A program made the translations under genes and the position numbers. Of a DNA stretch of 63,137 bases, positions 33,882 to 44,854 are shown piece after piece. This stretch comes from Opitutia bacterium. GTDB taxonomy: Bacteria > Verrucomicrobiota > Verrucomicrobiia > Opitutales > Opitutaceae. Each line of letters opens with the position of its first letter. Positions within the stretch are counted from its first letter, which is position 1. Under the pieces are notes generated by a model, which was given only the letters and a program-made list of their open reading frames with translations, was not told where the DNA came from and did not search any database. The stretch covers positions 1-63,137 of the forward strand of contig JACPPI010000023.1 of the NCBI GenBank assembly GCA_016190985.1. The letters are read 5' to 3'.

Positions 33882-33906
33882 TGATGTCAACCAATAGTTG
33901 ACATCA
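33882..33906. repeat. HTH cassette B, end palindrome (start-codon side)
   Basis: Perfect 10-bp arms TGATGTCAAC/GTTGACATCA surround CAATA. It is the inverted partner of 33469-33497, and together they bound a 438-bp cassette. No target-site duplication is obvious outside. Confidence 0.92.
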
Positions 33907-33939
33907 ATCTGAAGCGCCGGGCCCCCGTCGTTCCGGGGC

Positions 33940-34803
33940 TTATCGGGCCGCGCGCCCGCGGAGCGCGGCGAGCGCGCGCCAGGTGACGGCGCCGAGAACG
34001 ATCGCGCCGCCGAGCAGCGAGAGCGGGCTGGGCTTTTCGCCGATGAGGAGCAGCACCCAGATCGGATTCAGGATGGGCTCGATGACGGGAATCAGCACCG
34101 CCTCCAGCGCGGTGACGTGCCGGATGGCGCGCGAGTAGAGCAGGTAGGGCATGCCCAACTGGAAAACCCCGAGCAGGAGCAGCGCGATGAGGCTCCGTTG
34201 GTCGGGCCAGGGCGCGGAGCACATCGCGGGCAGGCCGACCAGGAAACCCAGGATGTTGCCCAGGATCACCGCCTCGATGGTGGAGCCGGCACCCTGCTTG
34301 CGCAGCAGGACGATCATCGCGGCAAAGGATACGCCGCTGGCGATGGCGAGCAGGATGCCGGTGAGGTTGTTGAACTTCAGCCCGTCGTAGAAAAACACCC
34401 CCAGGCCGACGAAGGTGGCCGCAATGGTCCACCAGTCGGCGCGGCGGGCGCGTTCGCCCAGCAGCCACGCGCCGAGCAGCGCGACCCAGACGGGCGCGGT
34501 ATATTGGAGCAAAATGGCGTTGGCGGCGGTGGTGAGCTTGGTGGCGGCGGCGAAGAGAATGGTGCAGCCGGTGAACGCCACCGCCGTGCCGAGCTGGAGG
34601 GGCGTCCAGGTGAAGCGCAGCGTGCGGCCGCGCACCGCCAGCAGGAAGACCGCCGCGACCAGTCCGCGCCCGCCGCCGACGGCGAAGGGCGGCCAGTCCA
34701 CGGACTTCATCAGCACGCCGCCGAGGCTCCAGCCCAGCGCGGTGAGCAGCAGCAGGCCGACGGCTTTGCGATGCGCGGGGTCTGTCACGGACCGCTCGGC
34801 CAT
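33940..34803 (-). CDS. EamA/DMT-family transporter
   Basis: The protein has 287 residues with ten hydrophobic segments, from MAERSVTDPAHRKAVGLLLL. It has LTALGWSLGGVLMKSVDWPP and ILFAAATKLTTAANAILLQY in the first EamA repeat, and MPYLLYSRAIRHVTALEAVL and IPVIEPILNPIWVLLLIGEK in the second. It is only distantly related to the DMT gene at 32441. It is convergent with that gene across cassette B and starts 5 bp after the stop of the TIR-TPR gene (34809), so it is probably in the same transcript. Substrate unknown. Confidence 0.9.
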   Translation of the reverse strand: MAERSVTDPAHRKAVGLLLLTALGWSLGGVLMKSVDWPPFAVGGGRGLVAAVFLLAVRGRTLRFTWTPLQLGTAVAFTGCTILFAAATKLTTAANAILLQYTAPVWVALLGAWLLGERARRADWWTIAATFVGLGVFFYDGLKFNNLTGILLAIASGVSFAAMIVLLRKQGAGSTIEAVILGNILGFLVGLPAMCSAPWPDQRSLIALLLLGVFQLGMPYLLYSRAIRHVTALEAVLIPVIEPILNPIWVLLLIGEKPSPLSLLGGAIVLGAVTWRALAALRGRAAR

Positions 34804-34808
34804 CGCGG

Positions 34809-37133
34809 CTAATATTTGAAGGGCTGGCTGCTGGCGGGATCGGCCAGCGCCGCCTCCCAGCGCGGGAAGCCGCGCAGCGGGGAAAAATCGATGTCGTGGC
34901 GCAGCGCATGCACGCTGCTGGTCGCGGCCGTGGGGACCTTCAGCTGCGGCGCGAGCTGATCCACCGCCTTGTCTTTCTCCCCGATCCAGCTGTAAACGAT
35001 GCCCGCGTTGGCCCGGACATAATACTGCAGCCGCAAGGGCAGGCGGTCCACCTGGGCCAGCATATGATCCAGGGTCGCCAGGGTGGCGGCGCGGTCGCCG
35101 ACCAACGCCTGGGCATAAGCTAGGGAGCTGAGCAAACGCACATCGTCCGGATTGGCGACCAGCTTGGTATTCAACTGGTCGAGCACCGGTCGCACGAGGG
35201 CGGCCGCGCGGTCGCGCTGCCCCAGCACGCACAGGGCCTCGGCGTATTGCATGGTCGAATCCGCGTCGCTGAAATTGATATCGATGCCCTGCCGGTCGCT
35301 CAGCTCGACGTAGGCCCGCGCATCGCCAATCGCATGGTAATACCAGTTGAATTTGGCGGCGACGACCTTGGGGTCCAGGTGCTGTTCGGGAGTCAGCCGG
35401 GCGAGGAGTGCTTCCATCTCCTGGCGGGAGCCGCGCGCGAGAAAGGGCGCGCTCGCCAGCGCAAAGGCGGCGTCGAGGGAATCAGGCTGGAGTTCCACCA
35501 GCAGGCGGGCGTTTTGCGCCGCCTGGTCATGCTGCCGCAGATTCAACAGCGCGTTGTAGGCGCCCCACAGGACGATGGGATTGCGGGGATCGAGGGTTTG
35601 GGCCCGCCGGAGATAGCCCATCGACTCAGCCCACAGGCGCTCCTGGCCCGCCAGTTCGCCCAGCGAGCGGAGAATTTCGACATCGCCCGGAGTCAGTTGC
35701 AGGGCCCGTTCATAGAATTTGCGGGCTCCAGCCAGGTCTTCATGGGCCTCGGCGCCCAGGCCCTGCGCATGGATGACCGCCGGGTCTTCCGGGGCCAGCC
35801 GGATGGCTTGGGCGAGGGCGGCTTGACCGGCCAACAGCTGGTTGCGATCCCCGCCGGTGGTGGGGGAGCGGTAGCTCCGGAAATTCACGCGCGCCAGGTC
35901 CAGCCACGCAGGCACGAAATGGGGGTCCAACTGGACGGCGGCATGCAACAGGCGGTCGAGTTCGGGCAGGGTCGCCCGCGAAATGCCCGACCACAGGATG
36001 ATGTCGCGCGCCTTGAGGTGGCTGTTGTAGGCGTCGACGCTGGTCGTGGCGCGGCCGGCGATGATGGTTTTTTGCTGCGGCGTGATGGCGGTCTTGAGCG
36101 CGCCGGCGATCTCCGTGGCGAGCGCCTCCTGGATGGCGAAGATGTCGCTGAGTTCGCGGTCAAAGGACCTGGCCCAGACGTGCTCGTCGGTGGCGGCGCG
36201 GATGAGCTGGCCGGTCACGCGCACCTTGTTGCCGGCGCGGCGCACGCTGCCCTCCAGCACATAGGTGACGCCCAGCTCCTGCGCGATCTGCCGGATGGTC
36301 TTGGTCGTGTTGCGATACTGCATGACCGAGGTGCGCGACACGACGTGCAGTTCCGAGATGAGCGCGAGATTGGTGAGAATGTCCTCCTGGATGCCGTCGG
36401 TGAAGAAGGCGCTGTCCTTCTCCTCGCTCATGTTGTTGAACGGCAGGACGGCGAGGGACTTTTCCCTGATGGCCGGGGTGATTGGCTCCGCCGGTTTGAC
36501 TGCGACGGCCGGAGCCGATGTGACCGGAGCCGACGCGGGTTTGGCCGCGGGCCGGAACATCACGAAGGCTCCCAGGGCGAGGACGGCGACGCCGAGCACG
36601 GCCGCCGCCCAAAGGGGAAAGCCAGGCTTGGCGCTCACCACCGGCGCGGAACCGGAGACGGGCGCGGCCGGTTTGGCTCCGCCGGCGGGCTTGCGCGGCG
36701 CCGAGAGCAGGCGCTTCACCTGGTCCACGAATTGCGACGTGGGCTCGCCGCCTGGCAGGCGCGTCCACTGGGCCTTGAGGAACTGCTCGGGCACGCTGGC
36801 GGTGGTCTCGCTGGTGTCGTCCACCACCACGGGAAACAGGAACGGCATGCCGTCGGCCAGCAGATGCGTGCGCTCGGCCGCGAGCTTCCACTCGAGCCGG
36901 AAATAACCCTCGCCGCGCTGTTCGCTCTGGCTGGAGATCACCGGCATGAAGAGCGCGCACTCCTTGATCTGGCGGCGGATCTTCTGGTCCCAGGCGTCGC
37001 CGCCGCGCAGTTCGCTCATGTCGAACCAGACTTCGACCCCGAAGGCGCGCAGAGCGTCGGCGATGTGGCGCGCGGCGTCGGCATCCTCGCGGGCATAGCT
37101 GAGAAATACCGCCTTGGAGGTGAGTTCAGACAT
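34809..37133 (-). CDS. TIR domain - membrane helix - TolB-like/TPR fusion protein
   Basis: The protein has 774 residues. Residues 8-145 form a TIR_2 domain (AVFLSYAREDADAARHIADA, VWFDMSELRGGDAWDQKIRR, ALFMPVISSQSEQRGEGYFR). A Pro/Ala linker and one membrane helix (FPLWAAAVLGVAVLALGAFV, about residues 177-196) follow. Residues 225-345 match the FlgO/TolB-N-like domain often joined to cyclases (SLAVLPFNNMSEEKDSAFFT, DGIQEDILTNLALISELHVV, YVLEGSVRRAGNKVRVTGQL). The remainder is TPR repeats. No cyclase or kinase catalytic domain is present. It is probably a signalling or scaffold protein with a cytosolic TIR domain; NADase activity is possible but not shown. It is divergent from the helical gene at 37280. 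Confidence 0.85.
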   Translation of the reverse strand: MSELTSKAVFLSYAREDADAARHIADALRAFGVEVWFDMSELRGGDAWDQKIRRQIKECALFMPVISSQSEQRGEGYFRLEWKLAAERTHLLADGMPFLFPVVVDDTSETTASVPEQFLKAQWTRLPGGEPTSQFVDQVKRLLSAPRKPAGGAKPAAPVSGSAPVVSAKPGFPLWAAAVLGVAVLALGAFVMFRPAAKPASAPVTSAPAVAVKPAEPITPAIREKSLAVLPFNNMSEEKDSAFFTDGIQEDILTNLALISELHVVSRTSVMQYRNTTKTIRQIAQELGVTYVLEGSVRRAGNKVRVTGQLIRAATDEHVWARSFDRELSDIFAIQEALATEIAGALKTAITPQQKTIIAGRATTSVDAYNSHLKARDIILWSGISRATLPELDRLLHAAVQLDPHFVPAWLDLARVNFRSYRSPTTGGDRNQLLAGQAALAQAIRLAPEDPAVIHAQGLGAEAHEDLAGARKFYERALQLTPGDVEILRSLGELAGQERLWAESMGYLRRAQTLDPRNPIVLWGAYNALLNLRQHDQAAQNARLLVELQPDSLDAAFALASAPFLARGSRQEMEALLARLTPEQHLDPKVVAAKFNWYYHAIGDARAYVELSDRQGIDINFSDADSTMQYAEALCVLGQRDRAAALVRPVLDQLNTKLVANPDDVRLLSSLAYAQALVGDRAATLATLDHMLAQVDRLPLRLQYYVRANAGIVYSWIGEKDKAVDQLAPQLKVPTAATSSVHALRHDIDFSPLRGFPRWEAALADPASSQPFKY

Positions 37134-37279
37134 GGATCAGATGTGTGCCGGGCCAAAGGACACGGCGGCCTTCTTGTTAAAGACCGGTTTCTTATAGGCG
37201 AGTGGATTCTCCGGGCAGGAGTTGGCCCGCCATGAAGGGCAGGTTGACGACACGGTGGGTCCGGTGCTAGGGCTCGGTC

Positions 37280-38176
37280 ATGGCCACCGCCCCAGCCGCA
37301 GCGCCCGGGTTTCCCGAGGCGCTGGAAACGTGCCTGCGGGAGGACGCCTGCGTGCGCGCCGACGCCGCACAGCTCGCGCTCAAGCTGGAGGAGGTCCGCG
37401 CCGCGGCCGCGCAGGCCCGGGAAGGAACGGCGCTGCCCGGCCGTTTGCTGGCGGCCCTGGGCCGGAAAAAAGATCCGTCCACGTCGGAGGAAGCGGCGGC
37501 GATCTCCGCCCGCGAAAACGTCCTCCAGCGCCAGACCCGGGAAAGCGAGCGCCTCCTGCAGCACTACACCGGGATGCTGGATGCGCACCTCACCGCCTAC
37601 CTGCAGACCGCCGTGCCTGTTTTCCTCCAGCAGAGCCGGGCCCGCGTGCGGCTGGCCGAATGGGAACGCATCATCGAGGACCTGCGGGCGGATCTGCGCG
37701 AATTGATCAAGATGCTCGGTCAGGCGCGGAACAACGCCGTGGCCGGTTACGACCGGATCACGCAGCTGATGTCCGCCACGGCGCGCGAGATGTTCGCCCA
37801 GTCCAACGGCCTGATCCGCAGCGTCGATGCGCGGGTCCGGCAGGCGAATGCCAAGGCCGCGGAACTGGGCAATCTGCCGGGGGTGACCATCATTCCGCTG
37901 GAGGTGACCATCAACAACCTGACCAAGCTTGAGATCGTCACGATGCTGCGCGAGTTCGACCGCGTGGTCCGGGAGCTGGAACACTTCGGGGACAGGCAGC
38001 TGGTGGACCTGCAGGTGCCCGCCGTCGCGGCGGCCGACGCGCTCGTGGCGCAGTCCCAGGCCTACCTCGCGCATTATCGCGAGCAACTGCGGGCGCACTA
38101 CGGCGCGCAGGTCACGCCGGCACAGGTGGCGGAGGCGATCCCGCTCATCCTCGAACGTTTCCGGACGGACTCATGA
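37280..38176 (+). CDS. Uncharacterised helical (coiled-coil) protein
   Basis: This 298-residue protein without signal peptide or membrane helix starts MATAPAAAPGFPEALETCLR. It is mostly long helices (LALKLEEVRAAAAQAREGTA, RIIEDLRADLRELIKMLGQA, REFDRVVRELEHFGDRQLVD), with a predicted beta-hairpin around LPGVTIIPLEVTINNLTKLE. It ends EAIPLILERFRTDS. I do not recognise the family. It is divergent from the TIR-TPR gene with 146 bp between them. A copy of its last 14 codons persists as debris at 48778-48824. A TIR repeat element follows within 10 bp. Confidence 0.65.
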   Translation: MATAPAAAPGFPEALETCLREDACVRADAAQLALKLEEVRAAAAQAREGTALPGRLLAALGRKKDPSTSEEAAAISARENVLQRQTRESERLLQHYTGMLDAHLTAYLQTAVPVFLQQSRARVRLAEWERIIEDLRADLRELIKMLGQARNNAVAGYDRITQLMSATAREMFAQSNGLIRSVDARVRQANAKAAELGNLPGVTIIPLEVTINNLTKLEIVTMLREFDRVVRELEHFGDRQLVDLQVPAVAAADALVAQSQAYLAHYREQLRAHYGAQVTPAQVAEAIPLILERFRTDS

Positions 38177-38185
38177 CAAGCCTTG

Positions 38186-38253
38186 TTGTGGGCGGGGTGC
38201 CCTCACCCCGCGTTCAGCCCGGATGCCGCCGTGTGAGGGCACCCGGCCCACAA
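38186..38253. repeat. TIR element of about 68 bp (GTGGGC type)
   Basis: TTGTGGGCGGGGTGCCCTCA at the left and TGAGGGCACCCGGCCCACAA at the right are inverted repeats with one mismatch over 20-21 bp. A related copy is inserted in frame in the ABC exporter at 31071-31138. There is no transposase. Confidence 0.85.
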
Positions 38254-38391
38254 TTTCCTCCCAAGTTGGCGGAAATCCCGATGGGGTGGGGGAGGCCCTT
38301 CGTTTGTCATAGGCGGTGATGGATTGTCCTCCGCACAACCCGTATTCGTCGTTTCAAAGCCGGTGCCTTTCGGCTAGGGAGACTGCGCCCC

Positions 38392-38952
38392 ATGCCTGAC
38401 TCACCCCGCAGGCCGGCTGATTTCACGTCGCTCTATCGGGCGACGCTGGCGCCGTTGCGCCGTTATCTCGGCCGTCTGCTGGGCAACCGCGCCGACGCGC
38501 AGGACATCGCGCACGACGCCTATTCGGAGGTTTACCAGACGATGGCGGAGAAACCCGTCGACCAGCCGCAGGGCCTGCTCTTCACCACCGCGCGCAACCT
38601 CGCCATCAACCAGCTCCGCCGCCGCGACCACTCCCCCGTGCGGGCCGGATCGGAAAACATCATCGAGCTGTCGCCCGCGCAGGCGCCCGGGGTCGAGAGT
38701 CTCGTCATGGCCCGCCAGGAATGGGCCGCCACCGAGGCGGCCATCGCCCGCCTGCCGCTCGGCTGCCGCGCCGTGTTTTTGCTCTGCCGCTTCGAGGGGC
38801 TCACCCATCCGCAGGCCGCCGTCCGGCTCGGCATCTCCCGCAAGACCGTCGAGAAGCAGCACGCCCGCGCCCTCCGCCTGCTCCGCACCTTGCTGCAAAG
38901 CGACGAAACCCCCGCCGACATGTCCGCGCGGCGCCCCGCCGCCAATCACTGA
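38392..38952 (+). CDS. ECF-type RNA polymerase sigma factor (FecI-like)
   Basis: The protein has 186 residues. Region 2 spans residues 12-80 (DFTSLYRATLAPLRRYLGRL, DAQDIAHDAYSEVYQTMAEK, LLFTTARNLAINQLRRRDHS) and region 4 spans 120-170 (LPLGCRAVFLLCRFEGLTHP, AVRLGISRKTVEKQHARALR). It fits the FecI group of ECF factors, partnered with an anti-sigma FecR and a TonB receptor, exactly the two genes that follow. It is expected to activate transcription of the receptor cluster. The linker is not matched to any other function. Confidence 0.9.
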   Translation: MPDSPRRPADFTSLYRATLAPLRRYLGRLLGNRADAQDIAHDAYSEVYQTMAEKPVDQPQGLLFTTARNLAINQLRRRDHSPVRAGSENIIELSPAQAPGVESLVMARQEWAATEAAIARLPLGCRAVFLLCRFEGLTHPQAAVRLGISRKTVEKQHARALRLLRTLLQSDETPADMSARRPAANH

Positions 38953-38963
38953 TCTTCACTCCC

Positions 38964-39953
38964 ATGCCCGCCACCACTACTTCCCTTTCCCGCGAAGACA
39001 TCGAGCAACAGGCCGCCCTCTGGACCGCCCGGCTCGAAAGCGACCAACTGGCCGCCGCCCAGCACAAGGAGCTGGCGGACTGGCTCGCCGCCGACCCTGC
39101 GCACCGCGAGGTGCTGACCCGTTACCGCGAGCTGACCGCGCGTCTGACCGCCCAGGTGCCCGTGCTCATGGACGCCGCCGAGGTGGCCGCCATTGTCGCC
39201 CAGGCCAACCGTGGGCGGCGGATCCGCCGCACGGTGGCGCCCCTGCTCGCGGCGGCCGCCGCCGTGACCGTCGGCCTGTTTGTCTGGCGCGCGCAGCCGG
39301 AGGAATTCGAGACCCACGGCGCCGAGCGCCGGGCCTTCACTCTCGCCGACGGCTCGCGCATCGAGCTGAACGCCCGCACCGGCCTGCAGGTCAAGCTGCG
39401 CGGGTCCGAGCGCCGTGTGAAGTTTGGCCGGGGCGAGGCCTACTTCCAGGTGGCGCATGATCCGGCCCGGCCCTTCTTTGTGGAAACTCCGCAGGGTCTG
39501 GTGCGCGTCACCGGCACGGTCTTCAATGTCCGCGAAACCGCCGGGGCCGCGGTCGAGGTCACCGTGCTGGAAGGCAGCGTGCAGGTGACCCCGCGCGCGG
39601 ATGCCGCCACGCCCGCCGCTCTGGCCGGCGGCCAGCAGGCCGCGCTCGACCCGGAGCGGGCGAGCGTCCGCGTTCTTTCCGAGGACGAGACCCAAAACAT
39701 CGTCGCCTGGCGCGTCGGGCAGGCGGCCTTCCAAGATGCGCCCCTGGACGATGCCCTGGCCCGCTTCGCCCCGTATCACCCCGGCGCCATCACGGTCGAC
39801 CCCGGCGCGGCCACGTTGCGTGTCGGCGGACGCTACAGTCTCGACGACCTCGACGGATTCCTTGCCGCCATCGAACAGGCCCTGCCCGTCGTGGTCCTGC
39901 GGGGCGACGGGGGCACGGTGCGGGTGATTGCGCACCAGCACCCGCGAAAATGA
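38964..39953 (+). CDS. FecR-family anti-sigma/transmembrane sensor
   Basis: The protein has 329 residues from MPATTTSLSREDIEQQAALW. The cytoplasmic anti-sigma part has ADWLAADPAHREVLTRYREL, the DUF4880 motif. One membrane helix follows (APLLAAAAAVTVGLFVWRA, about residues 92-110), then the periplasmic FecR domain (FTLADGSRIELNARTGLQVK, GEAYFQVAHDPARPFFVETP, LVRVTGTVFNVRE). A C-terminal domain of about 75 residues resembles an STN/secretin-type fold. It should bind both the sigma factor (38392) and the receptor (40052). It lies 11 bp after the sigma stop. Confidence 0.9.
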   Translation: MPATTTSLSREDIEQQAALWTARLESDQLAAAQHKELADWLAADPAHREVLTRYRELTARLTAQVPVLMDAAEVAAIVAQANRGRRIRRTVAPLLAAAAAVTVGLFVWRAQPEEFETHGAERRAFTLADGSRIELNARTGLQVKLRGSERRVKFGRGEAYFQVAHDPARPFFVETPQGLVRVTGTVFNVRETAGAAVEVTVLEGSVQVTPRADAATPAALAGGQQAALDPERASVRVLSEDETQNIVAWRVGQAAFQDAPLDDALARFAPYHPGAITVDPGAATLRVGGRYSLDDLDGFLAAIEQALPVVVLRGDGGTVRVIAHQHPRK

Positions 39954-40051
39954 TTTTGGGAAAATGCGGCACCTGACGGGGGGAGCGATGCGCCGTGTTT
40001 TGTCGTAGCGGATGAGGGCCGAACCGGCCCGACCCCAACACCCCAAGCCCC

Positions 40052-43000
40052 ATGAAGACCACATGCCCACCCCGTTCGTTTCATCAGAGCAATTCTGCCA
40101 CGGATTACACTGATTACCCGGATAAAAACCGATCAATCCCCCCAGCATTGTCCGTGATCATCGGTGTTATCCGCCTGCCGGCCGTAGCCTTGGCGAAGGC
40201 TGGTGGTCTAGGCCTGCGGTCTTTTTCCCTGTGTCTTTTGAGCCTTTTTGCGGCCCATCAGTCGTTCGCAGCGGCGGTGAAGTTTGAAATCCCGGCGCAA
40301 CCGGCCCCGGCCGCGCTGATGGCCTTCGCCAAACAGGCCCGCACGGAGGTGGTGTTCTCAGCGGACGACCTGCGGAACATCCGGGCCAACGAGGTCATGG
40401 GCTCATTCGAGCCCGAGGAAGCCATGGGCCGGCTGCTTAAAAACACCGGGTTCACCCACCATCGCAACGGCGGCGGCAAGTTTGTCGTGGCCGCCGTGGT
40501 CGCCGCCACCGGCTCGGTCCGGGGTGCGCTGGTGGGCGAGGGCGGCGCGCTGGCCGGCGTGCTGGTGGCCGTGCGGGAGACCGGACAAAGCACGGAGACC
40601 GACAAATTCGGGGCCTACGTTTTCCCCAAGGTGGCGGCGGGCACCTACGTGCTCGTCGCGACCGCCCCGGGCTACCAGCCCCTGCACATCGTCGACGTCA
40701 AGGTCAGCCCCGGCGGGGATCTGTCGCTCGGCCAGGAGGCGATGCGCAAGCCGCTCGACGAGGTGACCAAGCTGGACCCCGTGGTCGTGCACGCCGAAAA
40801 CGTGGAGGAACTCGACCCCTATCAGGTCTACGGCAAAAAAGTGAAGCCCTTCGCCACCCGCAACGTCGACGTGCCCCGCACGATCAACGACGTGCAGCCC
40901 TACTTTATCTATGGCGCGAAGGAGATCGAGCGCTCGGGGGTGACCACCCTGGAAAACTTCCTCCACAAGAAACTGACCATGAACGCCACCCCGGCCAGCG
41001 CGGATCAGGGCATCTTCATCGGCGGAGTCGCCTTCGGCAACGTCAACCTCCGGGGTCTCGGCTCCAGCCAGACCCTGATTTTGCTCAACGGCCGCCGGAT
41101 GGGCACGGGCGACACCGTCCCGGCCATCGGCACCCTGGGTAATGTCATCAGCGCCATCCCGCTGGGCGCCGTCGAGCGGATCGAGGTGCTGCCGACCAGC
41201 GCCGGCGCCATCTACGGCAGCAACGCCGTGGGCGGCGTGATCAACATCATCCTCAAGCGCAACTACACCGGCGGCGAGCTGCGGCTGAGCTACCAGAACA
41301 CCTTCGACCGCGACGCGTCCATCCGCTCGGCCGACCTCAGCTACGGGTTTTCCCTCGAGGGCGGCCGGACCCAGGTGATGCTCACGGCCGGTTATTCCGA
41401 CCGGGGGGACATTCTCTACCAGGACCGCCCCATCCTCCGGGACTATGGCCTTCGGGTCCTGCGGAACAGCGCCGACCCGGCGAACCCGTTTCGGCCCGCC
41501 GGGTTTGGGATCGCGCAGTTCACCTTCGGGGTTCCGTTCATCACCAGCAGCGCGAACCTGGTGCTGAAGCCCGCCTATGGCGGCGGCGCGTTGAACTCGT
41601 TCTACACCTATGTCCCGCTGGGGATCACCCCCACCACCGCGCCGCTGGAGCTGGGCGCGGCCCTGGCGGCCAATGCCGGGAAATTTCCGACCGATCCCTT
41701 CATCCCGGCGGCCAACAGCCGGGCGTCCAACGGCGGCATGCTGCAGACCCTGGGCCATGCCCCGACCCTGGAGTCCTTTGGCGCGACCCTGCGGCGCCAG
41801 ATGACATCGAACCTCGACTTCAATGCGGAATTCTCGGTCACCCGCCAGCGCACGTTTCGTTTCGGCGTCAGCACCGGCACCCGGTCCGTGGCGGCCACCT
41901 CGCCCTTCAATCCTTTCACCACGTCGGTGTCCCTAAACATTCCGCGCAGCGGGGACAAACCGAGCATCTCCGAAAACTACGCGCGCCGGTTCAGCGCGGG
42001 GCTGGTGCTCACCCTCCCCCGCGACTGGAAACTCCAGGCCGACTACACGTGGAATTTCGGCACCAGCACCTACGAGACATATTTCGCTGGCGCCGGCATC
42101 GGCAGCGCCTTAGGCATCACGTATAACCCGTTCGTGGACACGACGGCCTTTCCCCTGGACTTGAGCCAGTATGGCTTCGGCAAGCAGACCAGCGTCGGCA
42201 ACGGCGGCGGCACCAACGACGCCGCCCTGCGCGGCTCGGGCCCCGTCTGGACGCTGCCGGGCGGCGCCGTGTTGCTGACCTTCGGGCTGGAGAGCCGGCG
42301 GGAGGGCTTCGGCGATGTGTTCAACTCGAACATCTCTACCGATGGCGCCGGGGTCGTGCTGCCCTTCTCCTTCGCCAGCACGTCGCTCGGCAAGTCGCAG
42401 GGCACGCGCAGCGCCTACCTCGAGCTGCAGGTGCCGGTCGTGTCGGAGAAGAACCCGTGGCCGTTCGTCCGTGAACTCAACCTCCAGGTGGCGGGCCGGC
42501 GGGAGGATTTCAAGGTGCAGACCGGCACCTCCTCGGTCACCACCCTGCCGGTGCCGGCCACGCCGCCGGTGATCCTCAGCAGCACGGCGAAATACTCCTC
42601 CACCCAGCCGACCTTCGGCTTCGGCTACCGGCCGGTGCAGGACGTGATGCTGCGCGTGAGTTACTCCGGCGGGTTCCTGGCGCCCAGCTACAGCCAGCTC
42701 GCGCTCGACCCCACGCCGTCCCCGTTTCCCTCCACCATCGTCGATCCCAAGCGCGGCAACGCCAGCTACGGCGTCCTGACGATCGGCGGCGGCAACCCCG
42801 GCCTCACCCCGGAGCTCTCCAAGAGCTGGAACGCGGGGCTCGTCTTCGAGCCCCGGTCCGGCCCGCTCCGGGGCCTGCGGGCGAGCGCCGATTATTTCCT
42901 GATCCGCAAACAGAACAACATCGGCTCGCTTTCGGCCGCCCAGTTCGTGGCGATGGAGGACCAGTATCCCGGCCGGGTGACGCGCGCGGCGCCGGTGGCG

Positions 43001-43614
43001 GGCGATCCCTTCGGCGTGGGCGTGGTCACCACTGTCAGCACCGCCCCGCTGAACCTGCTGCGGAGCCTGAACGAGGGCGTGGACCTGACCCTCGGCTACC
43101 GCAAAACTACGGCCGAACACGGCTCGTTCGATTTCTCCGCGACCGGCACCTACAACATCCTGGCTTCTAGGAAAACCTCCCTGACCACCGCCAACGCCGA
43201 GATCACGGGCTTCAGCGGCTCTTCTGGCGGCGTCCCCACCTGGCTGGCCAACGGTTCGCTGACCTGGGACCGCCGCAACTGGACGGCCGGTTGGACGACC
43301 CGTTTTTATCCGCGCAACCACATCGCCGGGCCGCCCCTCACTAGCTCGACAACTCCTCGGCGCGACCAGGGCGGCGAGTGGGCCTCGAGCCAGATCTACT
43401 CGGATGCCTTCGTGGCCTACCGGTTCGACGACCGCAAACAGGGCGCAGCCGGCCGCTGGGCCGGCCGCCTGACCCGCGGGTTGGAGCTGGAGGTCGGCAT
43501 CAACAATGTCTTCAACAAAATCCCGGCCTTTGACACCTCGTCCGGCTCCTACAACTACAGCACGTGGGGCGACATCCGGCTGCGGGAATACCGCCTCTCG
43601 GTGAAGAAGGCGCT

Positions 43615-43618
<4 letters not shown>
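40052..43618 (+). CDS. TonB-dependent receptor with STN and regulatory domains
   Basis: The reading frame gives 1188 residues. The real start is uncertain: the first 65 residues (SATDYTDYPDKNRS region) come from a repeat. The signal peptide (GLRSFSLCLLSLFAAHQSFA) is followed by an STN domain (residues 72-150), a carboxypeptidase-regulatory-like beta domain (150-225), the plug domain (about 275-400, FLHKKLTMNATPASADQGIF and VEVLPTSAGAIYGSNAVGGV) and a 22-strand barrel ending REYRLSVKKAL. Its neighbours FecI and FecR make it a transducing receptor, with ligand unknown. The stop overlaps the GTG of the first TlpA gene. Confidence 0.9.
40085..40208. repeat. Dispersed TDYTD-type repeat fused to the receptor 5' end
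   Basis: The stretch reads CCACGGATTACACTGATTAC then CCGGATAAAAACC, followed by GTCCGTGATCATCGGTGTTA. It translates as SATDYTDYPDKNRS and VIIGVIRL, then a CCGTAGCCTTGGCGAAGGCT hairpin-like unit. The tandem CGGATTACAC pattern is a repeat type I have seen read through in other genomes as TDYTD. Here it sits between the receptor's upstream region and its signal peptide and extends the reading frame. Confidence 0.65.
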
Positions 43619-44826
<1,208 letters not shown>

Positions 44827-44854
44827 CAGGTGTTTCTACCCGGTATCATCCACC

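Noticed and set aside
33469-33906. Cassette B as an ordinary gene with a terminator
   Set aside because: The palindromes lack T-runs, occur at both ends as exact inverted copies and recur without the gene; a homologous gene elsewhere has the same layout with other palindromes.
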